Shown: in pieces, positions 1 through 6,623 of the stretch
Numbering within the stretch: position 1 is the first letter of the stretch
Layout of the letters: every line of letters begins with the position of its first letter
Source: Fabrea salina
Lineage: Eukaryota; Ciliophora; Heterotrichea; Heterotrichida; Fabreidae
Assembly (NCBI GenBank): GCA_022984795.1
Contig: JALIHJ010000024.1
Coordinates: 124,001 to 188,000, forward strand
Length of the DNA: 64,000 nt
Direction: 5' to 3'
The notes under the pieces: generated by a model
Database searches by the model: none
The model's input: only the letters and a program-made list of their open reading frames with translations
Told to the model about the DNA's origin: nothing
Position numbers and translations under genes: made by a program

Positions 1-2387
1 TTAATTCAGGAAGGAACCTTGTGCACCATCTTGAGTTTGTGAGTGACAATGTTCACTTACTGGCACTTGCAAAGGGTGAAGAATGCACTAAAGTTTTTTA
101 CTACACCCTAAAAGAAACCCAAGGGTCACTTGAAAAAGAAGTCCAGCTTCCTAACGACATTTTAAAAATCAGAGTGTCACCCAACTGCAGGTATATTGCA
201 AGCTTTGCAAGTGACTTGATCATTAGAGTTTGGGACTTCTATATGACTCAAACGCCCCAAGCCTTTATTGGGCATACTAAAGAAATCATCGACTTGCACT
301 GGTCTAGCGATTGCACAAAAGTTTTCAGCGGTTCAAGCGAAGAAGGAGTGTTTATATGGGAGTTTTTAGGTGACAAGTCAGTTTACACTCTGCCCTCTGT
401 TCCTGAGTCAGAGCACATTCAAGAAATCCCCGAAATCCCCCAAATAACCCCTGAAGTGGACTTTGCTGCTGAAATAGAAGACTACCTCAAGCAAGTTGAA
501 ATCATTCAGACACAAAACAAACCCACCCAAAAGCCTTTACTAGAGTACTTGATTGGACACACACCTTACCCAGAAAACTTGATTTGGAGTCCTGAAAAAG
601 GAGTACTGGTTTACTCAGTTTCCAGCAACATAATAAAGACTCTGCTTGCAGGCCAAGCAACTCAGTCTTTACTCCACGGCCACTACTCAAACGTTTCAGT
701 GCTTGCCTTAAGTCCTAACTTGAGTTTGCTAGCTTCAGCCGAAGGACTTAGTATGGAGGGCTACGCTAAGATTCTTATTTGGAGCATTGACTCAGAACAG
801 GTGCTTAGAACCCTAGCTTTCCACGAAAAGTGTGTAAGGTGCGTGGAGTTCTCAGCATGCGGGGAGTTTTTAGTTTCAAGCGGAGGAATAGACGAAAACT
901 TAGTGGTGGTGTGGGACGTAAAGACTGGAAAGGTGCTTGCTACAAGTGTTTTGGAAACTCCAGCACATCAAATTAAGTGCTTGCCAAGTATTTCTTCTTT
1001 TGAGTTTGTAACAGTGGGAAGAGCTGAACTTATTTTTTGGAGACTCAACCAGTTCAGGGAGTTGGAGTTCTTGCCAGCCTACTTGCCTGACTTGTATGAA
1101 CCTATGAACTGCGTGGAGTACACTAAGTATATTGAAAGGATCTCTGGACATCTTTTGTTAGTTGGAACTGAGACTGGGCATGTTCACATATTTAATGCAA
1201 GAAGCGGAACTTTGATAACTTCAAAGCAAATAATGGACAGCTCCATAAACTTAATTTCTTGCAAGGACGAAAGAATGGTTGTAGCAGGAAAGTCTCCTTA
1301 TGTTTACAGTTGGAAGTGGGAAAATGGACTTTTTTCGGGAGAAGCAGAGGCTTTGTTGCTGGACGGAGAAGCTGTTGGAATGAGCTTTGACAAGTCAGGG
1401 GACGAAGGCGTGGTTTCTACCAACCAAAGCACAATATGGTTCTTGAACTGGGAAGAAGGAGACACTATCAGGATACTGAGCAGTCACTCAGCAAGCATCA
1501 CAAGCATTGCTGGAAACTCAAGAATAGCTTCAGCGGGACTGGACAACACTATTAGGCTTTGGAACATTGAGTCTCGAGAACAAGAACTCCAGTTCAAGTG
1601 TGTAAACTCTGCTTGCATAAGTTTGACTCTGCACTCTTCACTGCCTTACTTGCTAGGAGGTTTTGATGATGGGTCGCTCAGAGCTTTTGAGTTAAGTGGC
1701 AAGTGCGTAGGAGTAGCCCAAGTAAGCAATGCAGTAGCAACAAGTGTGATGGTGTGTGACGAAGACAGCTTAGTAGTAGGAACGTCTACAGGAATGATGG
1801 TGTTGGTTATGGTGGAGAAGTGGAATCCTTTCACAGTGAAGTTGCTGGACTTTGGAAGAGCAGGGGCCTATGTAACCGCACTGGATAAAACTCAGAACAG
1901 GTACCTACTTGCTGCAACTACTGAGGGGAAAGTGAGTATTTGGCAAAAGAAACTTACAGGAGAGTCGCTTCTGCACTCCAAAATGTTTAAGGACTCAGAA
2001 TTTATCCTTGCAGACATCTACAACGTTATTGACCCCGAAAAACAAACCTTGTTTTTTGCTCACGGAGAAAGCTTAGAGGCCAAAGCAAGGTTCTATTCCG
2101 ATGGAAAGACCGTCCTGATTGTGGTTAAAAGCATCCAGTACCTACTTTTCAGGGACTTCAGCAGCCACACAATTACCAGAAGAGTAAGTCTCAATGCTTA
2201 CCCTATGAGTTTAGGAGTCTTAGGCACTAAAATTGGAGTGGGACTAAGTGACCGAAGAGTGCTAGTTTACCATGAAGGGCAGATCCAGGAGTATGATGCG
2301 CACTCTGACTCAGTTTCAGCACTTATATTTACGCAGCACCACCTTGTAACTTGCTCAAACACTGAAATTGCAGTTTGGAACCTTTAA
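1..2387 (+). CDS. WD40-repeat protein, WDR90/POC16-like (5' end outside window)
   Basis: The reading frame is open to the left edge, so the N-terminus lies outside the window; a GTG at 21 is not a credible start. The visible ~794 residues form many WD40 blades, with repeated GH...W-D/W-N signatures such as SAGLDNTIRLWN. The central part (about residues 440-520) has a VVSTNQSTIWFLNWEEG pattern that resembles the C-terminal beta-propellers of WDR90/POC16, a centriole-wall and ciliary protein. That assignment is from memory of the family; a generic ciliary WD40 protein is the alternative. It ends TAA and is followed by 225 bp before the convergent TRAPPC5 gene. Confidence 0.8.
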   Translation, partial: NSGRNLVHHLEFVSDNVHLLALAKGEECTKVFYYTLKETQGSLEKEVQLPNDILKIRVSPNCRYIASFASDLIIRVWDFYMTQTPQAFIGHTKEIIDLHWSSDCTKVFSGSSEEGVFIWEFLGDKSVYTLPSVPESEHIQEIPEIPQITPEVDFAAEIEDYLKQVEIIQTQNKPTQKPLLEYLIGHTPYPENLIWSPEKGVLVYSVSSNIIKTLLAGQATQSLLHGHYSNVSVLALSPNLSLLASAEGLSMEGYAKILIWSIDSEQVLRTLAFHEKCVRCVEFSACGEFLVSSGGIDENLVVVWDVKTGKVLATSVLETPAHQIKCLPSISSFEFVTVGRAELIFWRLNQFRELEFLPAYLPDLYEPMNCVEYTKYIERISGHLLLVGTETGHVHIFNARSGTLITSKQIMDSSINLISCKDERMVVAGKSPYVYSWKWENGLFSGEAEALLLDGEAVGMSFDKSGDEGVVSTNQSTIWFLNWEEGDTIRILSSHSASITSIAGNSRIASAGLDNTIRLWNIESREQELQFKCVNSACISLTLHSSLPYLLGGFDDGSLRAFELSGKCVGVAQVSNAVATSVMVCDEDSLVVGTSTGMMVLVMVEKWNPFTVKLLDFGRAGAYVTALDKTQNRYLLAATTEGKVSIWQKKLTGESLLHSKMFKDSEFILADIYNVIDPEKQTLFFAHGESLEAKARFYSDGKTVLIVVKSIQYLLFRDFSSHTITRRVSLNAYPMSLGVLGTKIGVGLSDRRVLVYHEGQIQEYDAHSDSVSALIFTQHHLVTCSNTEIAVWNL

Positions 2388-2398
2388 TAATGTAATAA

Positions 2399-2444
2399 TT
2401 CCCGCCAAAAATATGAAATTGCCGCGAAAAAGGGCGCGAAAAAA
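2399..2444. promoter_or_regulatory. Cluster of three E2F-like motifs
   Basis: The AT-rich gap between two convergent genes contains TTCCCGCCAAAA, then GCCGCGAAAAA and GGGCGCGAAAAAA within 46 bp. All three resemble the E2F/DP consensus (TTTSSCGC and its complement). No annotated gene start lies nearby. A 24-codon basic micro-frame (2413-2487) overlaps the last two motifs, so the G/C pattern could be coding instead. Function is inference. Confidence 0.25.
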
Positions 2445-2612
2445 CCATAAACTCCGTAAAAGACTTAGAAGTTACGCAAAGGACTAGCTAACACCCTCAG
2501 TTAACACTCTAAATTGCACCCAACACTAATCTAGCAAGTTAATAACTAAAAACTAAGCATTCCAAAATGAATTGTTTCATATTTAGGCGGAACTCACAGG
2601 AACTGGAGGGAA

Positions 2613-3179
2613 TTACTTCTGTTTGCCAGACTCACGTTCAAGAACTTCAGGAGCAAACTTGATGAGGTACACAGTAGAGCGGCCTTCAGGGTGATTGCGG
2701 AAGTGGGCAGTGACTCTGCTAGGGAACCCTGCAGCGTTCAAAAGGCCTTCAAGGATTCCTGCCACAAAAGCCCCACAGTTGATGTGGGTAGCTCCCCTAG
2801 GCAAGTAAGCGAACTGATTACAGAGACTAGGTTCATTTTCTGTGATCATGTACTCTGCTTCGTCTTCTTCGGACTTTTCTATTTCTGTTGCAGTCTTGTT
2901 GAAGAGTGTACGCCACAAAGGCGTGTGTATAAAAGTCAAAATGCTAATTATACTGGTTTCTTTGCGAGAATACTTTTCTCGGAAACAAACCAGCTCCAAA
3001 AAGCGCCTTCCTAGTCTGTAGCCTAGTTCCTCAAGTTTCTTTTCGAGTTCTTGTGAGTCGTTTGAAGACTTAGAAAGCGTGTACTGCACTACTTCGCAAA
3101 ACAAAAAGTGAAACGCAGAAGCAGAGACTTCTTTGCGTGTTTTAAGTGACTTTTCGTAGAGTGAATTGGACCTTTTCAT
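2613..3179 (-). CDS. TRAPPC5: TRAPP complex subunit 5 (TRAPPC5/Trs31)
   Basis: The 188-residue protein matches the usual length of TRAPPC5, a core subunit of the TRAPP tethering complexes, which act as Rab1 exchange factors at the ER-Golgi boundary. The diagnostic C-terminal alpha/beta block is clear at residues 135-153 (CGAFVAGILEGLLNAAGFP), followed by SRVTAHF and a terminal YLIKF strand. The N-terminus SNSLYEKSL matches the family start. The start codon sits 24 bp from the divergent neighbour's ATG, so the two genes probably share a promoter. I see no missing parts. Confidence 0.93.
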   Translation of the reverse strand: MKRSNSLYEKSLKTRKEVSASAFHFLFCEVVQYTLSKSSNDSQELEKKLEELGYRLGRRFLELVCFREKYSRKETSIISILTFIHTPLWRTLFNKTATEIEKSEEDEAEYMITENEPSLCNQFAYLPRGATHINCGAFVAGILEGLLNAAGFPSRVTAHFRNHPEGRSTVYLIKFAPEVLERESGKQK

Positions 3180-3203
3180 ATTTAGAGTCTGAAACTAATT
3201 TAA

Positions 3204-3560
3204 ATGAAAAGCTTAAGGTCCAACTTGAGGAGAGTCAACTTAAACATAAGTCAGCTTGAAAAAGGCGAAGTCTGCCACGTAATGCCTAGGTCTGTAAGTC
3301 CGTTTGAAGAAGTCAGAAGTCCTCGAAACGAAGTAAGTAAACTCCAAAAACAAAATCAAGAACTCGTTTCTCAACTCCGAGAGTCCCAAGACGAAGTCTT
3401 CTTACTCAAGAAGCGAGTAGCTCAACTCGAAAAACAACTTAGAATCTCTAAAGCCAAAAACAAAGCCCAAGAAATAGACTCTGAAAAAGAAAACTACTGG
3501 GACGAAGCCTTCACTGGGTTTTACAAAGACAGAATCGGAAGGTATTTAAAACGATCTTAA
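3204..3560 (+). CDS. Small coiled-coil protein of unknown function
   Basis: I do not recognise this 118-residue protein. Residues about 45-90 form one Leu/Gln/Glu-rich coiled coil (VSKLQKQNQELVSQLRES), and the basic N-terminus is MKSLRSNLRR. The C-terminus carries ENYWDE followed by FTGFYKDRIGRYLKR; NYWDE also occurs in the IFT43 gene downstream, though a five-residue match may be chance. It is divergently paired with TRAPPC5 across 24 bp. A ciliary or scaffold role is possible but not shown. Confidence 0.7.
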   Translation: MKSLRSNLRRVNLNISQLEKGEVCHVMPRSVSPFEEVRSPRNEVSKLQKQNQELVSQLRESQDEVFLLKKRVAQLEKQLRISKAKNKAQEIDSEKENYWDEAFTGFYKDRIGRYLKRS

Positions 3561-3599
3561 ACTACGCACCCTTAAATAAATTTAAAACAAATTCAACAC

Positions 3600-3605
3600 T
3601 ATAAG
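3600..3605 (+). promoter_or_regulatory. TATA-like box upstream of the telomerase RNA candidate
   Basis: TATAAG lies about 20-28 bp before the proposed RNA start at 3624-3628. This is the place of the TATA box in Pol III type-3 promoters, which ciliate telomerase RNA and U6 genes are known to use. I did not identify a proximal sequence element with confidence. The spacing is seen; the use is inferred. Confidence 0.45.
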
Positions 3606-3662
3606 AAGCAACCTTGCTAATATGGTTGGGCGGGTGACGCGTCACTCCGGCTTAGCCGTAAT

Positions 3663-3674
3663 CACCCTAACACC
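3663..3674 (+). other. Putative telomerase template, 12 nt
   Basis: CACCCTAACACC is periodic with period 8 over exactly 12 nt; the bases on both sides break the period. That gives an 8-nt copying region plus a 4-nt alignment region, the usual logic of a telomerase template. On random-sequence arithmetic, a 12-nt match to any phase of an 8-nt repeat on either strand is expected about 0.06 times in 64 kb. Confidence 0.75.
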
Positions 3675-3803
3675 AGCAGTACTTGTAAGGTTCCTCACTC
3701 CGCTCCTCCAAAGGAGCTGAGAGTGTCGCCCGAGGAACTGACCGCCATAGAGGAGCTCATGCTCAGGTTCTACCGATCTCTGTGTCTACGGTCAGTTCTG
3801 CCC

Positions 3804-3807
3804 TTTT
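3804..3807 (+). terminator. T-run, likely Pol III terminator
   Basis: TTTT follows the 3' strand of the distal hairpin (ending 3798) by 5 nt. Runs of four or more T end Pol III transcripts, and ciliate telomerase RNAs end in U-runs. The next gene's ATG is 20 bp further on. Confidence 0.5.
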
Positions 3808-3827
3808 GCACTTTGAAACCTCTATAA

Positions 3828-4205
3828 ATGTCAGGTTGGGACAACCAAAGCACAGGATGGGGAGAACCTCCTTCAATGCAGCAGATCGAAACCACTAATC
3901 GTAACAGAAAGAACTATTGGGATGAAGGGGAAGTCCAGCACATCCCTACAATGCTTGCTGAAAACACTTTGGAGCCCTCTTCGGAGGTAGCTGCTCCTCC
4001 CACTGCTTACGCGGGAAAACAACTAGGAATTGACTCTTTGAACCAACAAGTGACTCTTCCATCACAGCCTGAAGAAGGAATTGACTTGTCCATACTGACT
4101 TCTGTAGTCAGACCTGCTGAATTGGTTTTTGAGCACGATGAAAACTGGAGTTACCAACAGTTGATTATTGAAGTTTCTAAACTTATAGCTAGTAATGACT
4201 TATAA
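3828..4205 (+). CDS. IFT43: Intraflagellar transport protein 43 (IFT43)
   Basis: The 125-residue protein has a disordered, Asn/Gln-rich N-terminus with RKNYWDEGE at 28-36 and an IFT43-like core. IPTMLAE (39-45) matches the IP-x-L segment of the family, and GIDLSILTSVVRP (84-96) followed by ENWSYQQLIIEVS matches its C-terminal signature. IFT43 binds IFT121 in the IFT-A complex for retrograde transport in cilia, expected in a heavily ciliated cell. It is shorter than the animal protein but has the conserved end. A LINE is inserted 15-30 bp past its stop codon without touching the frame. Confidence 0.85.
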   Translation: MSGWDNQSTGWGEPPSMQQIETTNRNRKNYWDEGEVQHIPTMLAENTLEPSSEVAAPPTAYAGKQLGIDSLNQQVTLPSQPEEGIDLSILTSVVRPAELVFEHDENWSYQQLIIEVSKLIASNDL

Positions 4206-4219
4206 TTCTCAAGAATGAA

Positions 4220-4234
4220 ATTTAGCTCATAAAT
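4220..4234. repeat. Target-site duplication of the LINE, left copy
   Basis: ATTTAGCTCATAAAT here is repeated exactly at 5798-5812. The two copies bracket the LINE, and the bases beyond each copy differ, giving a 15-bp target-site duplication. Confidence 0.9.
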
Positions 4235-4251
4235 TTATTTATTTATTTATT
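4235..4251 (-). repeat. LINE 3' tail, (AATA)n
   Basis: Read on the minus strand, the element ends in about four AATA/AAAT units. The first TAA of this tail supplies the stop codon of the element's open frame. Confidence 0.8.
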
Positions 4252-5797
4252 GGAATTGTTGTAAGCCGTCTAGGCCTCTGCTTCGTGTCTTGGGAAGTTT
4301 TTTGGTTGGGTTGTCATTTTCTTCTGCCGTTCTTTTCCTCTTGAGTTCCGTTCGTGTTTCTTCGTGTTTTGGGAGCGTCATTGTTCCGTTTTCTAGGCCT
4401 CTGCTTCGTGTCTTGGGTAGTTTTTTGGTTGGGTTGTCATTTTCTTCTGCCGTTCTTTTCCTCTTGAGTTCCGGTCGTGTTTCTTCGTGTATTGGGAGCG
4501 TCGTTGTTCCGTCTTCCTGCTTTGTTTCTTCGTGTAGAATCTTTCTGGTTTTAATGATTGTGTTTACGTAGTTCTTAATTTCTGTGTCTAGTTTTTGCTT
4601 TTGTTTCGTCGTGAGCTGGTTCCTTTCGTCTTCTAGTTTGTCCGACTCTAGTGTTAGGTGGTAGATGAGTGATTCCCTTGGTTTGAAGAGTTTTCTTGCG
4701 ATTTTCCTGAGTTTTTCCCTTGGAATGCTGTTTTTTGGGCAGTGTTCTAGGATGTGTTCGACTGTTTCCTCTCGTCTGCACCATGTGCAGTTGGGGTCTG
4801 GTTCCATGTGTCTGATGAAGCGTGTGCTTCTTGCGTCGCTATGTCCTGCTCTCCACCTGTGGATCGCCGCGATTTCGTCTAGCCTGTGGCTGTTGAATTG
4901 GACGTAGTCCTTCGCTTTGACCTCACCGTGGAATGAGCTGACGTTCAGGAAGTCTTCACATGTCTTCTTCTCTAGTGCATGTTTGATGTTTTTCTGTCTT
5001 CTGTATCTCCTTATTGCTTTTTCGAGTTCTTTGTTCCATTCTTCGGTGTTGCTTTCTGCGTCTATGCCATATTTTTCCTGTAGTTTGTTGGTTCGAGAGA
5101 CTATTGGTAAGTCTTCTTCTTTGGCTATTCTGAGTGCTTTGTGGTAGATTGAGTTCTTGTGGCTTTTAAGGATTTTTCTGTAGAAGTTTAATGTTCTTTT
5201 GTTAACTGTGTCTTTAATGGGAAGCCACCCGAGGTCTTCTAAGGTGGTCTCTATAGCTGATTGTTGTGGTACTCTCAGCACATACCTTGCTGCTTTCCTC
5301 TGGATTCTATTCAGTGCTTCTGCCGCCGTCTTGTTGACCTTGGACTTGTGCGCGGCTTCTTGAGCGTACGTTGCTACTTGGGTTATCATTGCGTTTGCTA
5401 TGAGTTTCTTTTGGGTGATTTTGATTGAGTGCAGTCTTCTGAGGATGCTGAGGGTGTGTTTAAGTGCTGCTTTGGTCTTCGTTATTCTTTCTTGCATGTG
5501 GTCTTTGTTGGTGCACCTCTTGTTGATTATGTAGCCCAAGTATTTTGCGTTGCTTGCTGTCTTGAGTTCTTTTCCTCGGTATTTGACTTCTGGGTTGTTT
5601 TTGGCGTTGATTAGGATTGTTTCTGTCTTCTGGGTGTTTATTTCTAGCTCGTACTTCTGTGCCCATTCTTCGACTGTTTGTAAGTGCTTGTTCATTTCCC
5701 TAGTCGTCTCAGTCACTAGTACTATGTCGTCTGCGTACATTAGGAGTCTGATTCTTGCTAGAGTTGATTTTGTCTTTAAAGTGTACCCTTGCATTTT
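4247..5797 (-). CDS. LINE reverse transcriptase, C-terminal remnant
   Basis: About 516 codons of the element remain open. The first recognisable block is the reverse transcriptase motif YADDIVLV, about 20 residues from the truncated end. It continues through the thumb (KTETILINAKN, AKYLGYIINKR) and the helical region IQRKAARYVLRVP with DLGWLPI. A CTWC...VEHILEHC zinc-knuckle-like motif follows, as in many LINE C-termini. The basic C-terminus contains a 41-residue tandem duplication. The frame also runs upstream through the target duplication to an ATG at 5827 in host DNA, so that ATG is not the element's own start. The motifs upstream of YADD are missing, so it cannot be autonomous. Confidence 0.88.
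   Translation of the reverse strand, partial: KMQGYTLKTKSTLARIRLLMYADDIVLVTETTREMNKHLQTVEEWAQKYELEINTQKTETILINAKNNPEVKYRGKELKTASNAKYLGYIINKRCTNKDHMQERITKTKAALKHTLSILRRLHSIKITQKKLIANAMITQVATYAQEAAHKSKVNKTAAEALNRIQRKAARYVLRVPQQSAIETTLEDLGWLPIKDTVNKRTLNFYRKILKSHKNSIYHKALRIAKEEDLPIVSRTNKLQEKYGIDAESNTEEWNKELEKAIRRYRRQKNIKHALEKKTCEDFLNVSSFHGEVKAKDYVQFNSHRLDEIAAIHRWRAGHSDARSTRFIRHMEPDPNCTWCRREETVEHILEHCPKNSIPREKLRKIARKLFKPRESLIYHLTLESDKLEDERNQLTTKQKQKLDTEIKNYVNTIIKTRKILHEETKQEDGTTTLPIHEETRPELKRKRTAEENDNPTKKLPKTRSRGLENGTMTLPKHEETRTELKRKRTAEENDNPTKKLPKTRSRGLDGLQQFQ
4270..4515 (-). repeat. 123-bp tandem duplication in the LINE C-terminus
   Basis: Two adjacent 123-bp units (4270-4392 and 4393-4515) encode two near-identical 41-residue units rich in Lys/Arg, each containing KRKRTAEENDNPTKKLP. 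The unit length is a multiple of three, so the frame is kept. A partly similar, more diverged segment precedes them. Confidence 0.85.
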
Positions 5798-5812
5798 ATT
5801 TAGCTCATAAAT
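5798..5812. repeat. Target-site duplication of the LINE, right copy
   Basis: Exact second copy of the 15-bp ATTTAGCTCATAAAT at 4220-4234, at the 5' (truncated) end of the element. Confidence 0.9.
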
Positions 5813-6012
5813 AATCATGAAGATCAAAGCTGGTTAAGGAACCCAAGAAAAGGTTGAAAAGAAGAGTAAGTAAAAGAGTAAATTGGGAAGTTTATAGATT
5901 AAAAAGGATAGACAGAAGAGTACCTGAAAGTACCAAAGCTGTGTGGAAAGGTATGTTCAAGCTTTAGATAAGGCTATATAACTGAATAACTCTGATCTGA
6001 AACTCAAGTTAG

Positions 6013-6594
6013 GAAATTATAGGAAGCAAATCCGCTCCTAAACTCTCTAAAGAAAAAGCCCAAAGTCTTGTGCAGCGCCTTACTCAAGATGCACAGAAAA
6101 GACTTGAAATCATCAACTACAAAAGAGAACTCAAAAAGAAACAAGAAGAAGAAGAAGCAAAACAAAAACTCCAAAAAGCCCATCCCAGACGCCCACTTGA
6201 CCCAGAAGTCCAAGCAAGGCTCACTAAGCAGTCGTGTTCTCCCCAAAGAACCCCTTCTCCTACACGCAAGTCTACTCAATCTACCAAAAGGCTTGAGTTC
6301 ACTCCCCAACCCAAACAAAAGTCCAAATTCAGTCATGTAAAGCCTAGGTACGGCTTGGCTTTGTTTAAAAACAAAAACTCCCAAAGTTTCAGGACTTGCT
6401 TTGATATCAGTGAACTAAGTCCTTTGAATAAAAAACCTTTTGGAAAAGAAAACAACTCTTTTGTAAAATCCAACAAAAGTGTGGTGTATGTAAGTGAAGA
6501 TATTTTTACAGGTTTAGAAACTTCAAACCTATCAAGTTCGCCTAAGTTTGGCCAAAAGGCACAAGTGAGAGTAAAACCTAACCGAAGGTCTTGA
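6013..6594 (+). CDS. Orphan basic protein, start unresolved
   Basis: The frame is open from 6013 to a TGA at 6594 (193 codons) but has no in-frame ATG. The N-terminal third (SKEKAQSLVQRLTQDAQKRL, then a Lys/Glu helix) is a coiled coil. The rest is a basic, Ser/Pro/Lys-rich low-complexity region with SPQRTPSPTRKST, which could be phosphorylated. I looked for a 15-nt intron joining an upstream ATG; the only GT-AG candidate of that size nearby (6008-6022) leads into a stop. The 5' end may have more than one exon or may have been lost; the LINE lies about 200 bp upstream. Function unknown. Confidence 0.5.
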   Translation, partial: EIIGSKSAPKLSKEKAQSLVQRLTQDAQKRLEIINYKRELKKKQEEEEAKQKLQKAHPRRPLDPEVQARLTKQSCSPQRTPSPTRKSTQSTKRLEFTPQPKQKSKFSHVKPRYGLALFKNKNSQSFRTCFDISELSPLNKKPFGKENNSFVKSNKSVVYVSEDIFTGLETSNLSSSPKFGQKAQVRVKPNRRS

Positions 6595-6623
6595 AAGATG
6601 TACCCAATTAATTAAATTAAGTT

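Larger units (their letters stand above)
3624..3807 (+). ncRNA. Candidate telomerase RNA (TER), template 3663-3674
   Basis: The gap has no usable frame but strong RNA structure. At 3663-3674 it reads CACCCTAACACC, 1.5 copies of the repeat CCCTAACA that I recall as the telomere unit of Stentor and Blepharisma; copying it gives GGTGTTAGGGTG. Pairing 3626-3633 with 3726-3733 (8 bp, including GGGCG/CGCCC) would be stem I and encloses the template. Hairpin CGGC-TTA-GCCG (3648-3658) lies 4 nt before the template, where the template-boundary stem II sits in Tetrahymena. One base after stem I begins a 10-bp perfect stem (3735-3744 with 3789-3798) with an asymmetric internal loop and an inner 8-bp helix, like stem-loop IV. 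A T-run follows at 3804-3807. The length of ~180 nt suits ciliate TERs (roughly 150-210). An 11-bp hairpin at 3696-3725 occupies the pseudoknot region, but I could not assign the second pseudoknot stem. Both ends are approximate. Confidence 0.78.
4235..5797 (-). mobile_element. 5'-truncated non-LTR retrotransposon (LINE)
   Basis: The element is on the minus strand and flanked by 15-bp duplications. Its 3' end (left) carries a short A-rich repeat tail (AATA units, 4235-4251), the usual mark of target-primed reverse transcription. Only the 3' part is present: it starts within the reverse transcriptase palm domain just before the catalytic motif. It sits between IFT43 and an orphan gene. The exact duplications and uninterrupted frame suggest a recent insertion. 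The clade is unresolved. Base use is G/C-richer than the gap around it. Confidence 0.92.

Noticed and set aside
3624-3807. SRP RNA as an alternative identity for the structured gap
   Set aside because: The 5' part loosely resembles an Alu-domain fold, but the conserved helix 8 sequence is absent, while the telomere-repeat template is present.
6008-6022. A 15-nt GT...AG candidate intron before the orphan gene
   Set aside because: Position 10 is T, and the upstream frame meets a TGA at 5998 with no ATG between.
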